A DNA stretch of 64,000 nucleotides from Sodalis ligni (GTDB taxonomy: Bacteria > Pseudomonadota > Gammaproteobacteria > Enterobacterales > Enterobacteriaceae), in NCBI RefSeq assembly GCF_016865525.2, contig NZ_CP075169.1:744337-808336 (forward strand). Direction: 5' to 3'. Position numbers and translations under genes: made by a program. Positions 51,524-63,251 of the stretch are shown in pieces; position 1 is the stretch's first letter, and each line of letters opens with the position of its first letter. The notes under the pieces were generated by a model. That model was not told the DNA's origin. It saw only the letters and a list, made by a program, of their open reading frames with translations, and searched no databases.

Positions 51524-52156
51524 ATGGCATTAACCGAACCTACACCCGTTACATTCGGTAAAGAAGATGTAGAAATTATTGCACGGGATAAACTTTACCA
51601 AGGTTTTTTTTCGTTGGAGCTGTATCGGTTCCGTCATCGCCTGTTTAACGGCGAAATGAGTGGAGAAGTCACCCGGGAAATTTTTGAGCGCGGCCACGCC
51701 GTGGTCCTGCTGCCTTATGATCCGATACGTGATGAAGTTGTATTATTGGAACAAATTCGCATTGCCTCTTATGATAGCAGTCCGACCCCCTGGCTGTTGG
51801 AGCTGGTAGCCGGTATGATCGAACCCGGAGAAACCCTCGAGCAGGTGGCTCGCCGGGAGTCGGTGGAGGAAGCGGGGCTTCAGGTCGGACGCTGCAAACG
51901 GATGCTAAGCTATTTGGCAAGCCCGGGCGGCACCAGCGAACGCCTGACCATTATGGCCGGGGAAGTTGATGCCGGGCTGGCAGAAGGTATCCATGGATTG
52001 GTGGAAGAAAACGAAGATATACGTCTTCACGTGGTGAGCCGCGAGCAGGCTTACCGCTGGGTGGAAGAGGGCGTTATCGATAACGCGGCCTCCGTCATTG
52101 CCCTGCAGTGGCTGGCCTTACACCATGAATCCTTACGAAAAGAGTGGACGGATTAA
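51524..52156 (+). CDS. nudF: ADP-ribose pyrophosphatase
   Basis: 210 residues. NudF splits ADP-ribose to AMP and ribose 5-phosphate. The complete Nudix box [20 protein letters not shown] (then AGL) is visible near residue 97. The start [18 protein letters not shown] at 51524 has AGGAG about 9 nt upstream. Its stop overlaps the next start (TAATG). First gene of nudF-yqiB-cpdA-yqiA-parE, divergent from tolC. Confidence 0.96.
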   Translation: MALTEPTPVTFGKEDVEIIARDKLYQGFFSLELYRFRHRLFNGEMSGEVTREIFERGHAVVLLPYDPIRDEVVLLEQIRIASYDSSPTPWLLELVAGMIEPGETLEQVARRESVEEAGLQVGRCKRMLSYLASPGGTSERLTIMAGEVDAGLAEGIHGLVEENEDIRLHVVSREQAYRWVEEGVIDNAASVIALQWLALHHESLRKEWTD

Positions 52157-52581
52157 TGACCAAGCGCTATACCCCTGATTTCCCGGAAATGATGCGCCTG
52201 TGCGAAACGAACTTCGCCCAGCTGCGCCGGCTATTGCCCCGCATTAATGAAGTAGGGGAAATGATAGCCTATCAGGTTAACGGCGCCAGTTATCGCCTGA
52301 CCATTCTGGAAGCGACCCGTTACACCACCCTGGTGCAAATCATCCAGACCGAACCGCTGGTCAGTTTCTGGAGCCTGCCGTCCATGAGCGTCCGGCTGTA
52401 TCACGACGCCATGGTTGCGGAAGTGTGTTCCAGTCAGCAGATCTATCGTTTCAAGGCACGGTATGATTACCCTAATAAAAAGTTACATCAACGTGACGAA
52501 AAACATCAAATCAACCAGTTCCTCGCGGATTGGCTACGCTATTGTTTAGCGTACGGGGCGATGGCAATTCCAGTGTGTTAG
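52156..52581 (+). CDS. yqiB: DUF1249 protein YqiB
   Basis: 141 residues starting [20 protein letters not shown], strongly conserved in enterobacteria, with [20 protein letters not shown] and [20 protein letters not shown] then [10 protein letters not shown]. The function is not known to me; the family is soluble and always found in this operon next to cpdA. It overlaps the nudF stop by one base. Confidence 0.94.
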   Translation: MTKRYTPDFPEMMRLCETNFAQLRRLLPRINEVGEMIAYQVNGASYRLTILEATRYTTLVQIIQTEPLVSFWSLPSMSVRLYHDAMVAEVCSSQQIYRFKARYDYPNKKLHQRDEKHQINQFLADWLRYCLAYGAMAIPVC

Positions 52582-52608
52582 GCAGATTTCAATAACCAAG
52601 GATACCCT

Positions 52609-53436
52609 TTGGAAAGCCTGTTGAGACTTCCTGTGGCGAATGGGGCCATAATCAGGATTTTACAAATCACAGACACTCATCTGTTTGCCGGTGAGGATGA
52701 GGCGCTGCTTGGGGTGAACACCTATCGTAGCTATTGTGCGGTACTGGACGCGATAGAAGCGGAACAGCATCGTTATGATTTGGTGGTGGCCACCGGGGAT
52801 CTGGCCCAGGATCATTCACTTGAAGCGTATCAGCTTTTCGCCAAGGGCATTTCGCGCCTGCCCGCTCCCTGCGTTTGGCTGCCGGGCAACCACGATTTCC
52901 AGCCGGCGATGGTTAAGGTGCTTGACGAGTGCGGCATTTCGCCGTCCAAGCATGTGCTTCTGGGTGACAATTGGCAGTTGATCCTGCTGGATAGCCAGGT
53001 GTTCGGCGTGCCTCACGGAGAACTGAGCGAATACCAGCTGGAATGGCTGGACAAAACCCTTCGGCTGCAGCCGGAGCGCCACACGCTGCTGCTGCTGCAC
53101 CATCATCCTTCCGCTTCGGGATGCATCTGGCTGGATCAGCACAGCTTGCGCAATGCCCATATGCTGGCGGCGGTGCTGAATAATTTCCCGCGGGTTAAGA
53201 CCTTATTGTGCGGTCATATCCATCAGGAACTGGATTTGGACTGGCAAGGCCGGCGCGTTCTGGCGTCACCCTCCACCTGCGTGCAGTTCAAACCCCATTG
53301 CACCAATTTCACCATCGATTCCGTCGGCCCGGGCTGGCGTTATCTCGATCTCTATCCGGACGGCAAGCTTGAAACCGAAGTCCACCGGTTATCGGGCGTG
53401 GAGTATTTGCCGGATACGGATTCGGAAGGCTATTAA
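52609..53436 (+). CDS. cpdA: 3',5'-cyclic-AMP phosphodiesterase CpdA
   Basis: 275 residues. CpdA degrades cAMP and so tunes CRP regulation. It is a class III metallophosphoesterase: QITDTHLF near residue 20, [11 protein letters not shown] near 63, [10 protein letters not shown] near 95, [11 protein letters not shown] near 163 and [10 protein letters not shown] near 203 provide the metal ligands. The start codon is TTG (52609, [10 protein letters not shown]) as in E. coli. It overlaps the yqiA start by one base. Confidence 0.96.
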   Translation: MESLLRLPVANGAIIRILQITDTHLFAGEDEALLGVNTYRSYCAVLDAIEAEQHRYDLVVATGDLAQDHSLEAYQLFAKGISRLPAPCVWLPGNHDFQPAMVKVLDECGISPSKHVLLGDNWQLILLDSQVFGVPHGELSEYQLEWLDKTLRLQPERHTLLLLHHHPSASGCIWLDQHSLRNAHMLAAVLNNFPRVKTLLCGHIHQELDLDWQGRRVLASPSTCVQFKPHCTNFTIDSVGPGWRYLDLYPDGKLETEVHRLSGVEYLPDTDSEGY

Positions 53437-54017
53437 TGGCTGTTCTGCTCTATCTGCACGGTTTCAACAGTTCCCCTTTATCCTCCAAGGCGACTTCACT
53501 CATGGCCTGGCTGCGTCAGCACCATCCCTCCGTGAAAATGATCGTGCCGCAGCTGCCGATGTATCCCGCCGAGACCGCGGAATTGCTCGAAAGGCTGGTG
53601 CTGGAGAACGCCGGCGAACCGCTGGGACTGGTGGGGTCATCCCTCGGCGGCTATTACGCCACCTGGCTATCGCAAACCTTCAAGCTGCCCGCCGTGGTGG
53701 TTAACCCGGTGGTACGTCCCTATGAGCTGCTGACGGGATTTTTAGGCGTTAACGAGAATCCCTACACCGGTCAGCGTTATGTGCTAGAGTCTCGTCATAT
53801 TTACGATTTGAAGTCCATGCAGGTGGAGAAGCCGGCATCGCCGGATCTTATCTGGCTACTGCAGCAAACGGGGGACGAGATCCTGGATTACCGCCAGGCG
53901 CAGGAGTACTACACTCATTGCCGTCAAACGGTGGAGTCAGGCGGGAATCATGCATTTATCGGGTTCGAACATTATTTCTCCCCCATCGTGGATTTCCTCG
54001 GGCTCGCCGCTGTCTGA
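53436..54017 (+). CDS. yqiA: Esterase YqiA (alpha/beta hydrolase)
   Basis: 193 residues. A short alpha/beta hydrolase active on palmitoyl-CoA and nitrophenyl esters in E. coli. The nucleophile elbow is [12 protein letters not shown] near 69, [16 protein letters not shown] forms the oxyanion region, and the late His is in [13 protein letters not shown]. Length normal. It follows cpdA with a one-base overlap and precedes parE by about 95 nt. Confidence 0.95.
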   Translation: MAVLLYLHGFNSSPLSSKATSLMAWLRQHHPSVKMIVPQLPMYPAETAELLERLVLENAGEPLGLVGSSLGGYYATWLSQTFKLPAVVVNPVVRPYELLTGFLGVNENPYTGQRYVLESRHIYDLKSMQVEKPASPDLIWLLQQTGDEILDYRQAQEYYTHCRQTVESGGNHAFIGFEHYFSPIVDFLGLAAV

Positions 54018-54110
54018 ATCCCCTGCGCATCGTCTTGTGCGAATTAACACTTTCCGAACCGGTGCCCTTTGCGGTAGGCTCTCCAACAATTTGTCACGAT
54101 AGTCGATTAA

Positions 54111-56009
<1,899 letters not shown>

Positions 56010-56018
56010 TAATTCCCT

Positions 56019-56058
56019 CGCGCTCCGCATTTGTCCGGAGCGCGGCCTGTCCTTTTTC
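56019..56058 (+). terminator. Terminator after parE
   Basis: A 9-bp perfect stem (CGCGCTCCG / CGGAGCGCG, 56019-56027 and 56036-56044) is followed after 7 nt by TTTTT. It lies 10 nt past the parE stop. Confidence 0.85.
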
Positions 56059-56232
56059 GCCATCCGCCGGGCCGGGCCGGTATATAAAGCTGCCTGATTA
56101 CGCGCTTGCGCTGCTTGCCTATAAAAATCATTCTGCCATATCGAGCCCATATCCTTTTGCCCGCGCGCTCCGAAACCCTCTGTGTACGCTGTTGCCGCCA
56201 CATTAACCCGATGTTACTATTTCTGGCTGTAA

Positions 56233-56248
56233 AGACATACGGACGGTT
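56233..56248 (+). promoter_or_regulatory. Possible MetJ boxes upstream of mtnB
   Basis: AGACATAC followed by GGACGGTT resembles two adjacent 8-bp met boxes (consensus AGACGTCT), with about half of the positions matched. It lies about 60 nt before mtnB. Low confidence by itself. The rest of 56059-56301 shows no gene or riboswitch. Confidence 0.3.
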
Positions 56249-56301
56249 ACACGGCTATATTTCCCGGACTGAGAGACTGCGCTTCTGGAGAATGGATACT
56301 T

Positions 56302-56916
56302 ATGATAGTGACTCAGCAATTAGCCGAGCTGGTGGCCGCATGCCATTGGATCGGCGCAAAGGGCTGGTGCCCGGCCACCGGCGGCAATATGTCGGTACGC
56401 CTGGACGGGCAAACCTGCCTTATCAGCGAGTCGGGCCAGGATAAAGGCTGCCTGGAGGCCGAACATTTTTTGCGGGTGGATATTCTGAGCCAGCGGGTGG
56501 ACGACAACCGCAGACCGTCGGCGGAGACCGCACTGCATACGCTGATTTATCGCCGTGACCCGCTGGTAGGGGCGATATTGCATACCCATTCGGTGAATGC
56601 CACCGTACTCTCGCTCGCGCAAGCGGGTGATTCGCTGGTCCTGAACGGATATGAAATGCAAAAATCCCTCGCCGGCGTTCATAGTCATTTAACTCCGGTG
56701 ACCGTCGCAATATTCGATAACGATCAGGATATCGCCGCCCTGGCGGAGCGGGTGGCGGCCCGCGATAAGCTTGAGGGACTGCGTCATGGTTTTCTGGTGC
56801 GCGGCCACGGCCTGTATTGCTGGGGACGGGATGTTAAAGAGGCCCGACGCCATTTGGAAGGGCTGGAGTTCCTGTTTCAATGCGCGTTGCAGCGTCGTTT
56901 GCTGGAGGCGAAATGA
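56302..56916 (+). CDS. mtnB: Methylthioribulose-1-phosphate dehydratase
   Basis: 204 residues, class II aldolase/adducin fold. It dehydrates 5-methylthioribulose-1-phosphate in methionine salvage. Zinc ligands and active-site segments are [19 protein letters not shown] near residue 25, [15 protein letters not shown] near 92, and [15 protein letters not shown] near 162. Length normal. The stop overlaps the mtnC start (ATGA), so mtnBCD form one unit. No mtnE aminotransferase is seen nearby. Confidence 0.95.
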   Translation: MIVTQQLAELVAACHWIGAKGWCPATGGNMSVRLDGQTCLISESGQDKGCLEAEHFLRVDILSQRVDDNRRPSAETALHTLIYRRDPLVGAILHTHSVNATVLSLAQAGDSLVLNGYEMQKSLAGVHSHLTPVTVAIFDNDQDIAALAERVAARDKLEGLRHGFLVRGHGLYCWGRDVKEARRHLEGLEFLFQCALQRRLLEAK

Positions 56917-57602
56917 TCAAGGCCGTCGTGACCGATATCGAAGGTACCACCAGCGATATCCGCTTTGTACATCAGGTCCTGTTCCCTTATGCCCGGGAGC
57001 GGCTGTCCGAATTCCTGCGCCGGCGCGAACATGAACCGGAAGTGGCCGCGGCTTTGTCGGAATTGCGCCATGAAATAGCCCGTCCCGGCGCCACCGTAGC
57101 CGATATGATTGCTGAATTGTTCAGTTTTATGGATGAGGATCGGAAATCCACCGCCCTGAAAATGATACAGGGCATGATTTGGCGTGAAGGCTACCTGAAA
57201 GGGGACTTCCAGGGCCATCTCTATCCCGACGTCGCTCCCCGGTTGGCTGAGTGGCGGCAACAGGGAATCTCCCTTTATGCCTACTCTTCCGGCTCGGTAG
57301 AAGCGCAGCAGCTGCTGTTTGGCTACAGCGAGTCGGGAGACTTGCGTCCGCTGTTCAACGGCTATTTCGACACCCGCATAGGGGCTAAACGACAAGCGGC
57401 ATCCTATCGCAACATTGCCGCCCGCTTGCAGTGCCCGCCTAAGGAAATACTTTTTTTATCAGACATTATCCAAGAGCTTGATGCCGCGCGGGAGGCGGGC
57501 TGGCGTACCTGTCAGCTGATTCGGGACCCGGTGAAATGCCCGCCGCTGCATCCCCAGGCAACTCATTTTAACCAAATTGATTTACAGGAGCTGGCCTCAT
57601 GA
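56913..57602 (+). CDS. mtnC: Enolase-phosphatase
   Basis: 229 residues, HAD superfamily. It enolises and dephosphorylates diketomethylthiopentyl-1-phosphate to acireductone. The HAD motif I is [12 protein letters not shown] near residue 5, motif [18 protein letters not shown] near 115, and motif [25 protein letters not shown] near 180. The ATG at 56913 gives the conserved start [13 protein letters not shown]; an earlier in-frame start would extend into mtnB. It overlaps mtnD by 4 nt (ATGA). Confidence 0.96.
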   Translation: MIKAVVTDIEGTTSDIRFVHQVLFPYARERLSEFLRRREHEPEVAAALSELRHEIARPGATVADMIAELFSFMDEDRKSTALKMIQGMIWREGYLKGDFQGHLYPDVAPRLAEWRQQGISLYAYSSGSVEAQQLLFGYSESGDLRPLFNGYFDTRIGAKRQAASYRNIAARLQCPPKEILFLSDIIQELDAAREAGWRTCQLIRDPVKCPPLHPQATHFNQIDLQELAS

Positions 57603-58144
57603 GCGCGTTAACCATTTTCACCGATTCCGATGCGAGCCGGCCCATTTGGCGAAGCCGTGACGCCGATGCCATCCGCGGGCAGCTGAATGCGGTCGGCGTC
57701 CGTTTCGAACGCTGGCGAGCCGACCGCGAACTGGGCGGCGATCCGCAGCCGGAGGAGGTCCTTGCCGCTTATCAACAGGCCATCCAACGGCTGGTGGCGG
57801 AGAAAGGCTATCAAACCTGGGACGTGATCAGCATGCGCGCAGATCACCCCCAACGGCAGGAGCTGCGCGCCAAATTCCTCTCTGAACATACCCATGGTGA
57901 AGATGAGGTGCGGTTTTTTGTCGAAGGCTCTGGTCTGTTTTGCCTGCACATCGCGGGGAAAATCCTGCAAATCTTGTGCGAAAAAAACGATTTGATCTCC
58001 GTGCCGGCGGGCACACCCCACTGGTTCGATATGGGTGCCGCGCCGCATTTCACCGCCATCAGACTGTTCGACAATCCCGAGGGCTGGGTAGCCCGCTTCA
58101 CCGGCGATCCCATCGCCGATAACTACCCGCGGCTGGAACGCTAA
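57599..58144 (+). CDS. mtnD: Acireductone dioxygenase
   Basis: 181 residues, cupin fold. With Fe it yields the 2-oxo acid precursor of methionine and formate; with Ni it makes methylthiopropionate, formate and CO. The metal ligands are in [20 protein letters not shown] near residue 95 (two His, one Glu) and [12 protein letters not shown] near 138 (His). Start [15 protein letters not shown] is conserved. It ends the mtnBCD unit; 79 nt separate it from the converging mtnA. Confidence 0.96.
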   Translation: MSALTIFTDSDASRPIWRSRDADAIRGQLNAVGVRFERWRADRELGGDPQPEEVLAAYQQAIQRLVAEKGYQTWDVISMRADHPQRQELRAKFLSEHTHGEDEVRFFVEGSGLFCLHIAGKILQILCEKNDLISVPAGTPHWFDMGAAPHFTAIRLFDNPEGWVARFTGDPIADNYPRLER

Positions 58145-58223
58145 GACCCGGCCCGCGATCGCCGATCGTGCAGCCAACGTGTTGAAGGCCCACTGTCAAG
58201 GTATGCGGGTTTTGAAAAAGCAA

Positions 58224-59255
58224 TTATCTAACCAGCGGTCGCCGGAAAATCCCCGCGGCCACCTGCCCGGAGGTAATAACGCCGCTATCCAGCACCCAGG
58301 CGCTGATAAGTGATGCAGGAGTCACATCAAAGGCCGGATTATAAACCTCCGCGCCTTCCGGCGCCCAGCGGCAGCTGCCGAAACCGCCGCTTACGCCGGT
58401 AACTTCCCCCGCATCCCGCTGCTCGATAGGAATCGCACCCCCATCGGCGCACGCCGCGTCATGGGTGGTATGGGGCGCGGCGACATAAAACGGGACGCCA
58501 TGGTAATGCGCCAGCACCGCCAGGCCATAGGTGCCGATTTTATTGGCCACATCGCCGTTGGCGGCGATGCGATCCGCCCCCGCCCAAACGGCGTCCACCT
58601 CGCCCCTGGCCATAAGCCCGGCGGCCATGGAATCGCACATCAGGGTATAGGGTATGGACAGTTCGCCCAGCTCCCAGGCGGTCAGGCGTCCGCCCTGCAG
58701 CAGCGGCCGGGTTTCACCCACCCACACCCGTTTCACTTTGCCCTGTCGATGCGCGCGGCGTATCACTCCCAGCGCGGTGCCGATACCGGCGGTAGCCAGC
58801 CCGCCGGTATTGCAATGGGTCAACAGGCGGCTGCCGGGACTCACCAGCGTCGCGCCATGGCCGGCGATAGCCTCGCACAGCGCCCGATCTTCCTCCACCA
58901 GCCGCAGCGCTTCCCGTCCCATGGCATCGCTATAATCCGCCGTTGCCAGCGCTTCGCCCATCCGCGCCAGGTTATTCATCAGATTCACGGCGGTGGGGCG
59001 CGCCGCCAGCAATTGCGCCAGCGCGGACAACAGCTCCGTGCGCGACATCCCTTGCTCCGCCAGCAGGCCCAGCAGCAGGCTGGCGGTCAAACCAATCAGC
59101 GGCGCGCCGCGTACCCGAAGGGCGCGGACATGATCAATAAGCTCATGCACAGTGGTGACCCGATACCAGTTTTTTTGCTGCGGCAGCGCCTGCTGATCCA
59201 ATATCCACAAGCGGTTATCCAGCACCCGCAAACTGGTGGCGTTAATGTTCTGCAT
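58224..59255 (-). CDS. mtnA: S-methyl-5-thioribose-1-phosphate isomerase
   Basis: 343 residues, eIF2B-like fold. It isomerises the aldose phosphate made by MtnK to methylthioribulose-1-phosphate. The catalytic Cys is in [20 protein letters not shown] near residue 150 and the catalytic Asp in [20 protein letters not shown] near 235. Length normal. It is divergent from mtnK across a 102-nt region with a likely MetJ site. The pair mtnA/mtnK is common in enterobacteria such as Klebsiella. Confidence 0.95.
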   Translation of the reverse strand: MQNINATSLRVLDNRLWILDQQALPQQKNWYRVTTVHELIDHVRALRVRGAPLIGLTASLLLGLLAEQGMSRTELLSALAQLLAARPTAVNLMNNLARMGEALATADYSDAMGREALRLVEEDRALCEAIAGHGATLVSPGSRLLTHCNTGGLATAGIGTALGVIRRAHRQGKVKRVWVGETRPLLQGGRLTAWELGELSIPYTLMCDSMAAGLMARGEVDAVWAGADRIAANGDVANKIGTYGLAVLAHYHGVPFYVAAPHTTHDAACADGGAIPIEQRDAGEVTGVSGGFGSCRWAPEGAEVYNPAFDVTPASLISAWVLDSGVITSGQVAAGIFRRPLVR

Positions 59256-59319
59256 CAGTTGTTAAATCCTTTTAGGTTATTGCGCCAAAAAAGGTATTCT
59301 GCCAACATGACGTAAAGAA

Positions 59320-59335
59320 GTATAGACGTCCATAC
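59320..59335. promoter_or_regulatory. Likely MetJ box between mtnA and mtnK
   Basis: The near-palindrome GTATAGACGTCCATAC has one central mismatch pair and contains AGACGTC, seven of eight bases of the met box AGACGTCT. It sits about 22 nt before the mtnK start and about 65 nt before mtnA, so MetJ could repress both. Inference from sequence only. Confidence 0.5.
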
Positions 59336-59357
59336 TCTTAAATAGAGGTGCTGAAAT

Positions 59358-60558
59358 ATGTCCGCTTACCGGTACGCTTACCGCCGCCGATGCCGTTGAT
59401 TATGCCCGCCGTTATGCCGGGCTCAGCGACGCGGAAACGTTGATAAACGCCGAGGAAGTGGGGGATGGCAATCTCAATCTGGTGTTTAAAATCCTCGACG
59501 GCCAAGGCGTTAGCCGGGTAGTGGTCAAACAGGCGTTGCCCTATGTGCGCTGCGTCGGCGAATCATGGCCACTCACCCTCGATCGCGCCCGTATCGAGGC
59601 AGAAACCCTCCTTGCCCATGGCCGTTATTGTCCGCAGCATACCGTGCGAGTCCTGCATCATAATGCCGGTCTGGCGGTGATGATTCAGGAGGATTTGTCT
59701 TCCATGACCATCTGGCGGCGGGAGCTGGCCTATGGCCGCTATTATCCCCAGGCCGCCCGCCAATTGGGGGAGTATCTGGCCAGAACCCTGTTTCATACCT
59801 CGGATTTCTATCAGCATCCCCACGAAAAAAAAGCCGAGGTGGGCCGGTTCAGCAATCCGGAAATGTGCCAGATCACTGAAGATCTGTTTTTCACCGATCC
59901 CTACGGCGGCCACGACCGTAACTCCTACGAGCCGGCGCTGAACGAAGCGGTGGCCTCATTACAAAGCGATTCCGATCTCAAGCTGGCGGTGGCGGCGCTT
60001 AAGCATCGTTTCCTCACTAAAGCGGAAGCATTGCTGCATGGCGATATCCATACCGGATCGATCTTTGTCGCCGAAGACCGGCTAAAGGTTATCGATGCGG
60101 AGTTCGGTTATTACGGCCCCATCGGGTTTGATATCGGCACCGCCATCGGCAATCTGCTGCTGAACTACTGCGGCCTGCCGGGATTGCTGGGGCCGTCTGA
60201 GGCCGCCGCGGGCCGTGAACAGCGTCTGCAGGATATCGGCGAACTGTGGCAGGCCTTTGCCGAGAGATTCCGGACGCTAGCGGCGGAAAACACCCGAGAC
60301 CTCGCCCTTGCCGAATCGGGCTATGCCAGCTGTTTCCTCCGGCAGGTCTGGACCGATGCCCTGGGTTATTGCGGTACCGAATTGATTCGCCGTACCATCG
60401 GCCTGGCCCATGTGGCGGATCTGGATACCGTGACCGATGCCGCCATGCGGCATAAATGCCAGCATCATGCATTGAAGCTGGGTAAAATGCTGATCCTGTC
60501 GGCGCCGCACATCGACGATGCGGCGGCGTTGATGGCCTGCATACGGCAGGGTGGCTAA
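59358..60558 (+). pseudogene. mtnK: mtnK, methylthioribose kinase, probable one-base frameshift near the start
   Basis: MtnK phosphorylates methylthioribose, the entry step of this salvage branch. The expected start is ATG 59358 with GAGGTG 7 nt upstream; it reads [13 protein letters not shown] and stops. The homologous N-terminus, [15 protein letters not shown] followed by [10 protein letters not shown], is in the next frame, which has no ATG, GTG or TTG until TTG 59440. From there 372 residues are intact: [44 protein letters not shown] (catalytic loop) and [20 protein letters not shown]. The span 59358-60558 is 1201 nt, one more than the 399 codons plus stop usual for MtnK, so an inserted base is the simplest explanation. 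A sequencing error is possible. Confidence 0.75.
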
Positions 60559-60687
60559 GGTTCCGTCCGGGGCGGCTTAATGTAGCCCCCGGCCTGTCAA
60601 TTCCATTTTCTTCTTCTATACTCATTTAAAGATATCATCCACTTAACTCCGCATTGATGATATCCCACCTCACAAGAAGGAAACGGA

Positions 60688-60771
60688 ATGAAAATATTTC
60701 TCTGGATTATCGCAATTATCTTTATTGTCGGCCTGCTGACCATTACCGGCGTATTTAAATTAATCTTCTAG
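60688..60771 (+). CDS. yohP: YohP-like 27-residue membrane protein
   Basis: The peptide begins MKIFLWIIAIIFIVGLLTIT and ends GVFKLIF, 27 residues, nearly the same as E. coli YohP as I remember it (also 27 residues, with GVFKMIF at the end). A single membrane segment fills most of it. AAGGAAA lies about 6-8 nt before the ATG. E. coli YohP inserts into the inner membrane, and its mRNA reaches the membrane before translation. Neighbouring genes differ from E. coli, so its location here is unusual. Confidence 0.88.
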   Translation: MKIFLWIIAIIFIVGLLTITGVFKLIF

Positions 60772-60861
60772 GACAACATCGGCGCCAATCAGGTCAGGCG
60801 TTCCCGGCCACATTGCGAGGCCGTAATGAACGCCTTAATTGAGTGACTCCGTTTCAGCATG

Positions 60862-62217
60862 CTACTCCGCTGCGGCGTCGGTTAAGGCAGGCCGTTTTGT
60901 GTCGCTGAGCATGGTTAATAACAGCAACAGCACCGCCAGGACGCAGCCGCCGATCATGACCATGAAACCGCCGTCCCAGCCGAAAAAATCCACGGTATAG
61001 CCGATAACGGCGCTGGCGGCCATGGAACCGTCCAGATAACCGAACAGGCCGGTAAAACCGGCGGCGGTACCGGCGGCTTTTTTCGGCGCCAGCTCCAGCG
61101 CATGCAGGCCGATCAGCATGACCGGACCGTAAATCAGGAAACCGATGACCAGCATGCACAACATGTCCACACCGGGGTTGCCGGCCGGATTGAGCCAGTA
61201 CACCACCGTGGCGATGGTCACCAGCACCATGAAAAAGACGCCGGTGGCGCCGCGATTTCTGTTAAAGACCTTGTCGGACATCCAGCCGCACAGCAAGGTA
61301 CCGGGAATACCGGCGTATTCATAAAGAAAATAGCTCCAGGACGATTTTTCCAGCGTGAAGTGTTTCACTTCTTTCAGGTAGGTGGGCGACCAGTCCAGAA
61401 TGCCATAGCGCAGCAAATAGATAAAAACGTTCGCCAGCGCGATGTACCACAATAACCTGCTGGGCAAGACGTACTTCAACAGGATTTCACGGGTGGTGAG
61501 TTCCTGTTCGGCGTTTTCCCCGTCGTAGTGCTCCGGAAAATCATTTTTATATTCTTCGATGGGCGGCAGTCCGCAGGATTGCGGAGTATCGCGCACCAGC
61601 AGCCATGCCACCAGCGCCATGGCCATGGCCGCCAGCGCCGGTAGATAGAGTTTGCTGTGCCAGTCGCCAAACAAGGCCATGCCCACCATGGCTAATAGTG
61701 GCGGTATACCGCCGCCGACATTGTGGGCGCAGTTCCATACCGAGACAATCGGCCCCCGTTCCTTATGGGACCACCAGTGCACCATCACCCTGCCGCAGGC
61801 GGGCCAGCCCATGCCCTGAAACCAGCCGCAGATGAACAGCAGGACATACATGATGGCGATACCGGAGGTTGCCCAGGGCACCAGCCCCATGAAAAGCATT
61901 ACCGCCCCGGCGAGAAACAGGCCGGTGGGTAGAAACAGGCGGGCATTGGACCGGTCGGAAACCGATCCCATGACAAATTTGGAAATACCATAAGCCAGGG
62001 AAACGCCGGACAGGGCAATGCCCAGATCTCCTTTTGAAAATCCCTGTTCCATCAGTTGGGGCATCGCCAGGGCGAAGTTTTTCCGCACCAGATAATAAGC
62101 GGCATAGCCAAAAAAAATGCCGAGAAACAATTGCCGGCGCAAACGGCGATAAAGAGGATCGGTGCTCTGATCCGGTACCCTTGGCCGATGGGCGGCGGGT
62201 TTGAACAAACTTAACAT
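60862..62217 (-). CDS. glpT: Glycerol-3-phosphate/phosphate antiporter GlpT
   Basis: 451 residues, a 12-segment MFS transporter of the organophosphate:phosphate antiporter family. It imports glycerol-3-phosphate in exchange for phosphate. The sequence follows E. coli GlpT along its length: [20 protein letters not shown] near residue 36, [54 protein letters not shown], and [20 protein letters not shown]. The partner glpQ is not downstream; the gene appears alone. It also carries fosfomycin. About 245 nt of AT-rich sequence lies upstream. Confidence 0.95.
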   Translation of the reverse strand: MLSLFKPAAHRPRVPDQSTDPLYRRLRRQLFLGIFFGYAAYYLVRKNFALAMPQLMEQGFSKGDLGIALSGVSLAYGISKFVMGSVSDRSNARLFLPTGLFLAGAVMLFMGLVPWATSGIAIMYVLLFICGWFQGMGWPACGRVMVHWWSHKERGPIVSVWNCAHNVGGGIPPLLAMVGMALFGDWHSKLYLPALAAMAMALVAWLLVRDTPQSCGLPPIEEYKNDFPEHYDGENAEQELTTREILLKYVLPSRLLWYIALANVFIYLLRYGILDWSPTYLKEVKHFTLEKSSWSYFLYEYAGIPGTLLCGWMSDKVFNRNRGATGVFFMVLVTIATVVYWLNPAGNPGVDMLCMLVIGFLIYGPVMLIGLHALELAPKKAAGTAAGFTGLFGYLDGSMAASAVIGYTVDFFGWDGGFMVMIGGCVLAVLLLLLTMLSDTKRPALTDAAAE

Positions 62218-62462
62218 CTTATCTCCGGTATTGTCATGGTATGGGCTGCCTGCGGTTTCAGGCGGCAGAAGTATGAACGTCGAAACAAGTCATGTCGCCA
62301 GGGGAAATGACCTTCTGTGAAGACAGAGCGGATGTGAATTCAATATATGACAGGAATTTGCCTTAATCGGATAATAACTCTATAAACTTTAGGGTAATAG
62401 CCGGCGGGCAGCGCAGAATTCATGGCGAGGCTACCGTGAATAGTTCATTAAGATGCCCGAGC

Positions 62463-63251
62463 CTAACATTTTTTTACGGATATTTTTTGGCACAGGGCAT
62501 CCCAACCGGCGACGAACGCGAGCCTCCACCTGGGTTGGGATGATTCTCGCAGCCGGTTTGACAAGGCGGGTTCCGATACCGCCTGTATCGCGGACATAAC
62601 GTCTTCGTCGTTATGGTCGCCGGCTTCCCGCTCATCGACCGTGAAAAACGCCGCCGCAGGTCCGTGCGCGGCAACGTCGATGCCCAGGCGGGCCCATGCC
62701 GCAGGCACTATTTTTAGCTGGTTTTTATTGATTGAAAGAACGCGCAGCGATAATGGCGGTTTTTCCGATAAGCGCGATAGCCGGTTATTTTGGACATCAA
62801 GGAACTCGAGGGAATCGGGCAAATGCGTCGGCAGCCTGCTTAATTTATTGTTGGCGGCGTTTAGCTCCTTTAAATCGGTAAGCATCCTCGCCGAAATTTT
62901 TTTTAGCCGGTTATAGCCGACGTTGAGCTTGCGCAGATTCGGCGGCAAATCGTTCGGCAGGGATGTCAGCTTATTATTGTGGACGTCAAGTATTTCCAAC
63001 CAATAAAGATGCGACATATTAGGCGGCAGGGTGGTGAGATTAAGATCGACCAAGCTTAATTGATTACATTTTCTTTGCCAGCAGTCCTCAAGCATATCCA
63101 CGGCTATCTGCCGCAATTCGTCACTGCCGTGAGCCGCCTGATTTTGCCAGTAACCCCATGAGTCATACAATTCGTTACTGAGTAATCCAACGCATTCAAT
63201 ACTTTCAAATGCCGCAGTGGAATAGCATGTCTTTAATGTTGAAAAATTCAT
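62463..63251 (-). CDS. Leucine-rich-repeat protein, IpaH/YopM-like possible type III effector
   Basis: 262 residues. A helical N-terminus (FESIECVGLLSNELYDSWGY) with Ser/Thr/Asn-rich first residues could be a type III secretion signal. Residues about 80-185 hold five or six short leucine-rich repeats of the bacterial LPX type: LEILDVHNNKLTSLPNDLPP, LRKLNVGYNRLKKI, LKELNAANNKLSRLPTHLPD, LEFLDVQNNRLSRL and LRVLSINKNQLKIVP. The C-terminal 75 residues do not look like the NEL ubiquitin ligase domain of IpaH (no CxD motif seen), so it is YopM-like or truncated. No type III genes are in the window. The frame looks intact. Function is inferred from repeats alone. Confidence 0.75.
   Translation of the reverse strand: MNFSTLKTCYSTAAFESIECVGLLSNELYDSWGYWQNQAAHGSDELRQIAVDMLEDCWQRKCNQLSLVDLNLTTLPPNMSHLYWLEILDVHNNKLTSLPNDLPPNLRKLNVGYNRLKKISARMLTDLKELNAANNKLSRLPTHLPDSLEFLDVQNNRLSRLSEKPPLSLRVLSINKNQLKIVPAAWARLGIDVAAHGPAAAFFTVDEREAGDHNDEDVMSAIQAVSEPALSNRLRESSQPRWRLAFVAGWDALCQKISVKKC

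Noticed and set aside
56059..56301. SAM riboswitch before mtnB
   Set aside because: No conserved SAM-I, SAM-II or SMK core could be found; weak MetJ boxes fit better.
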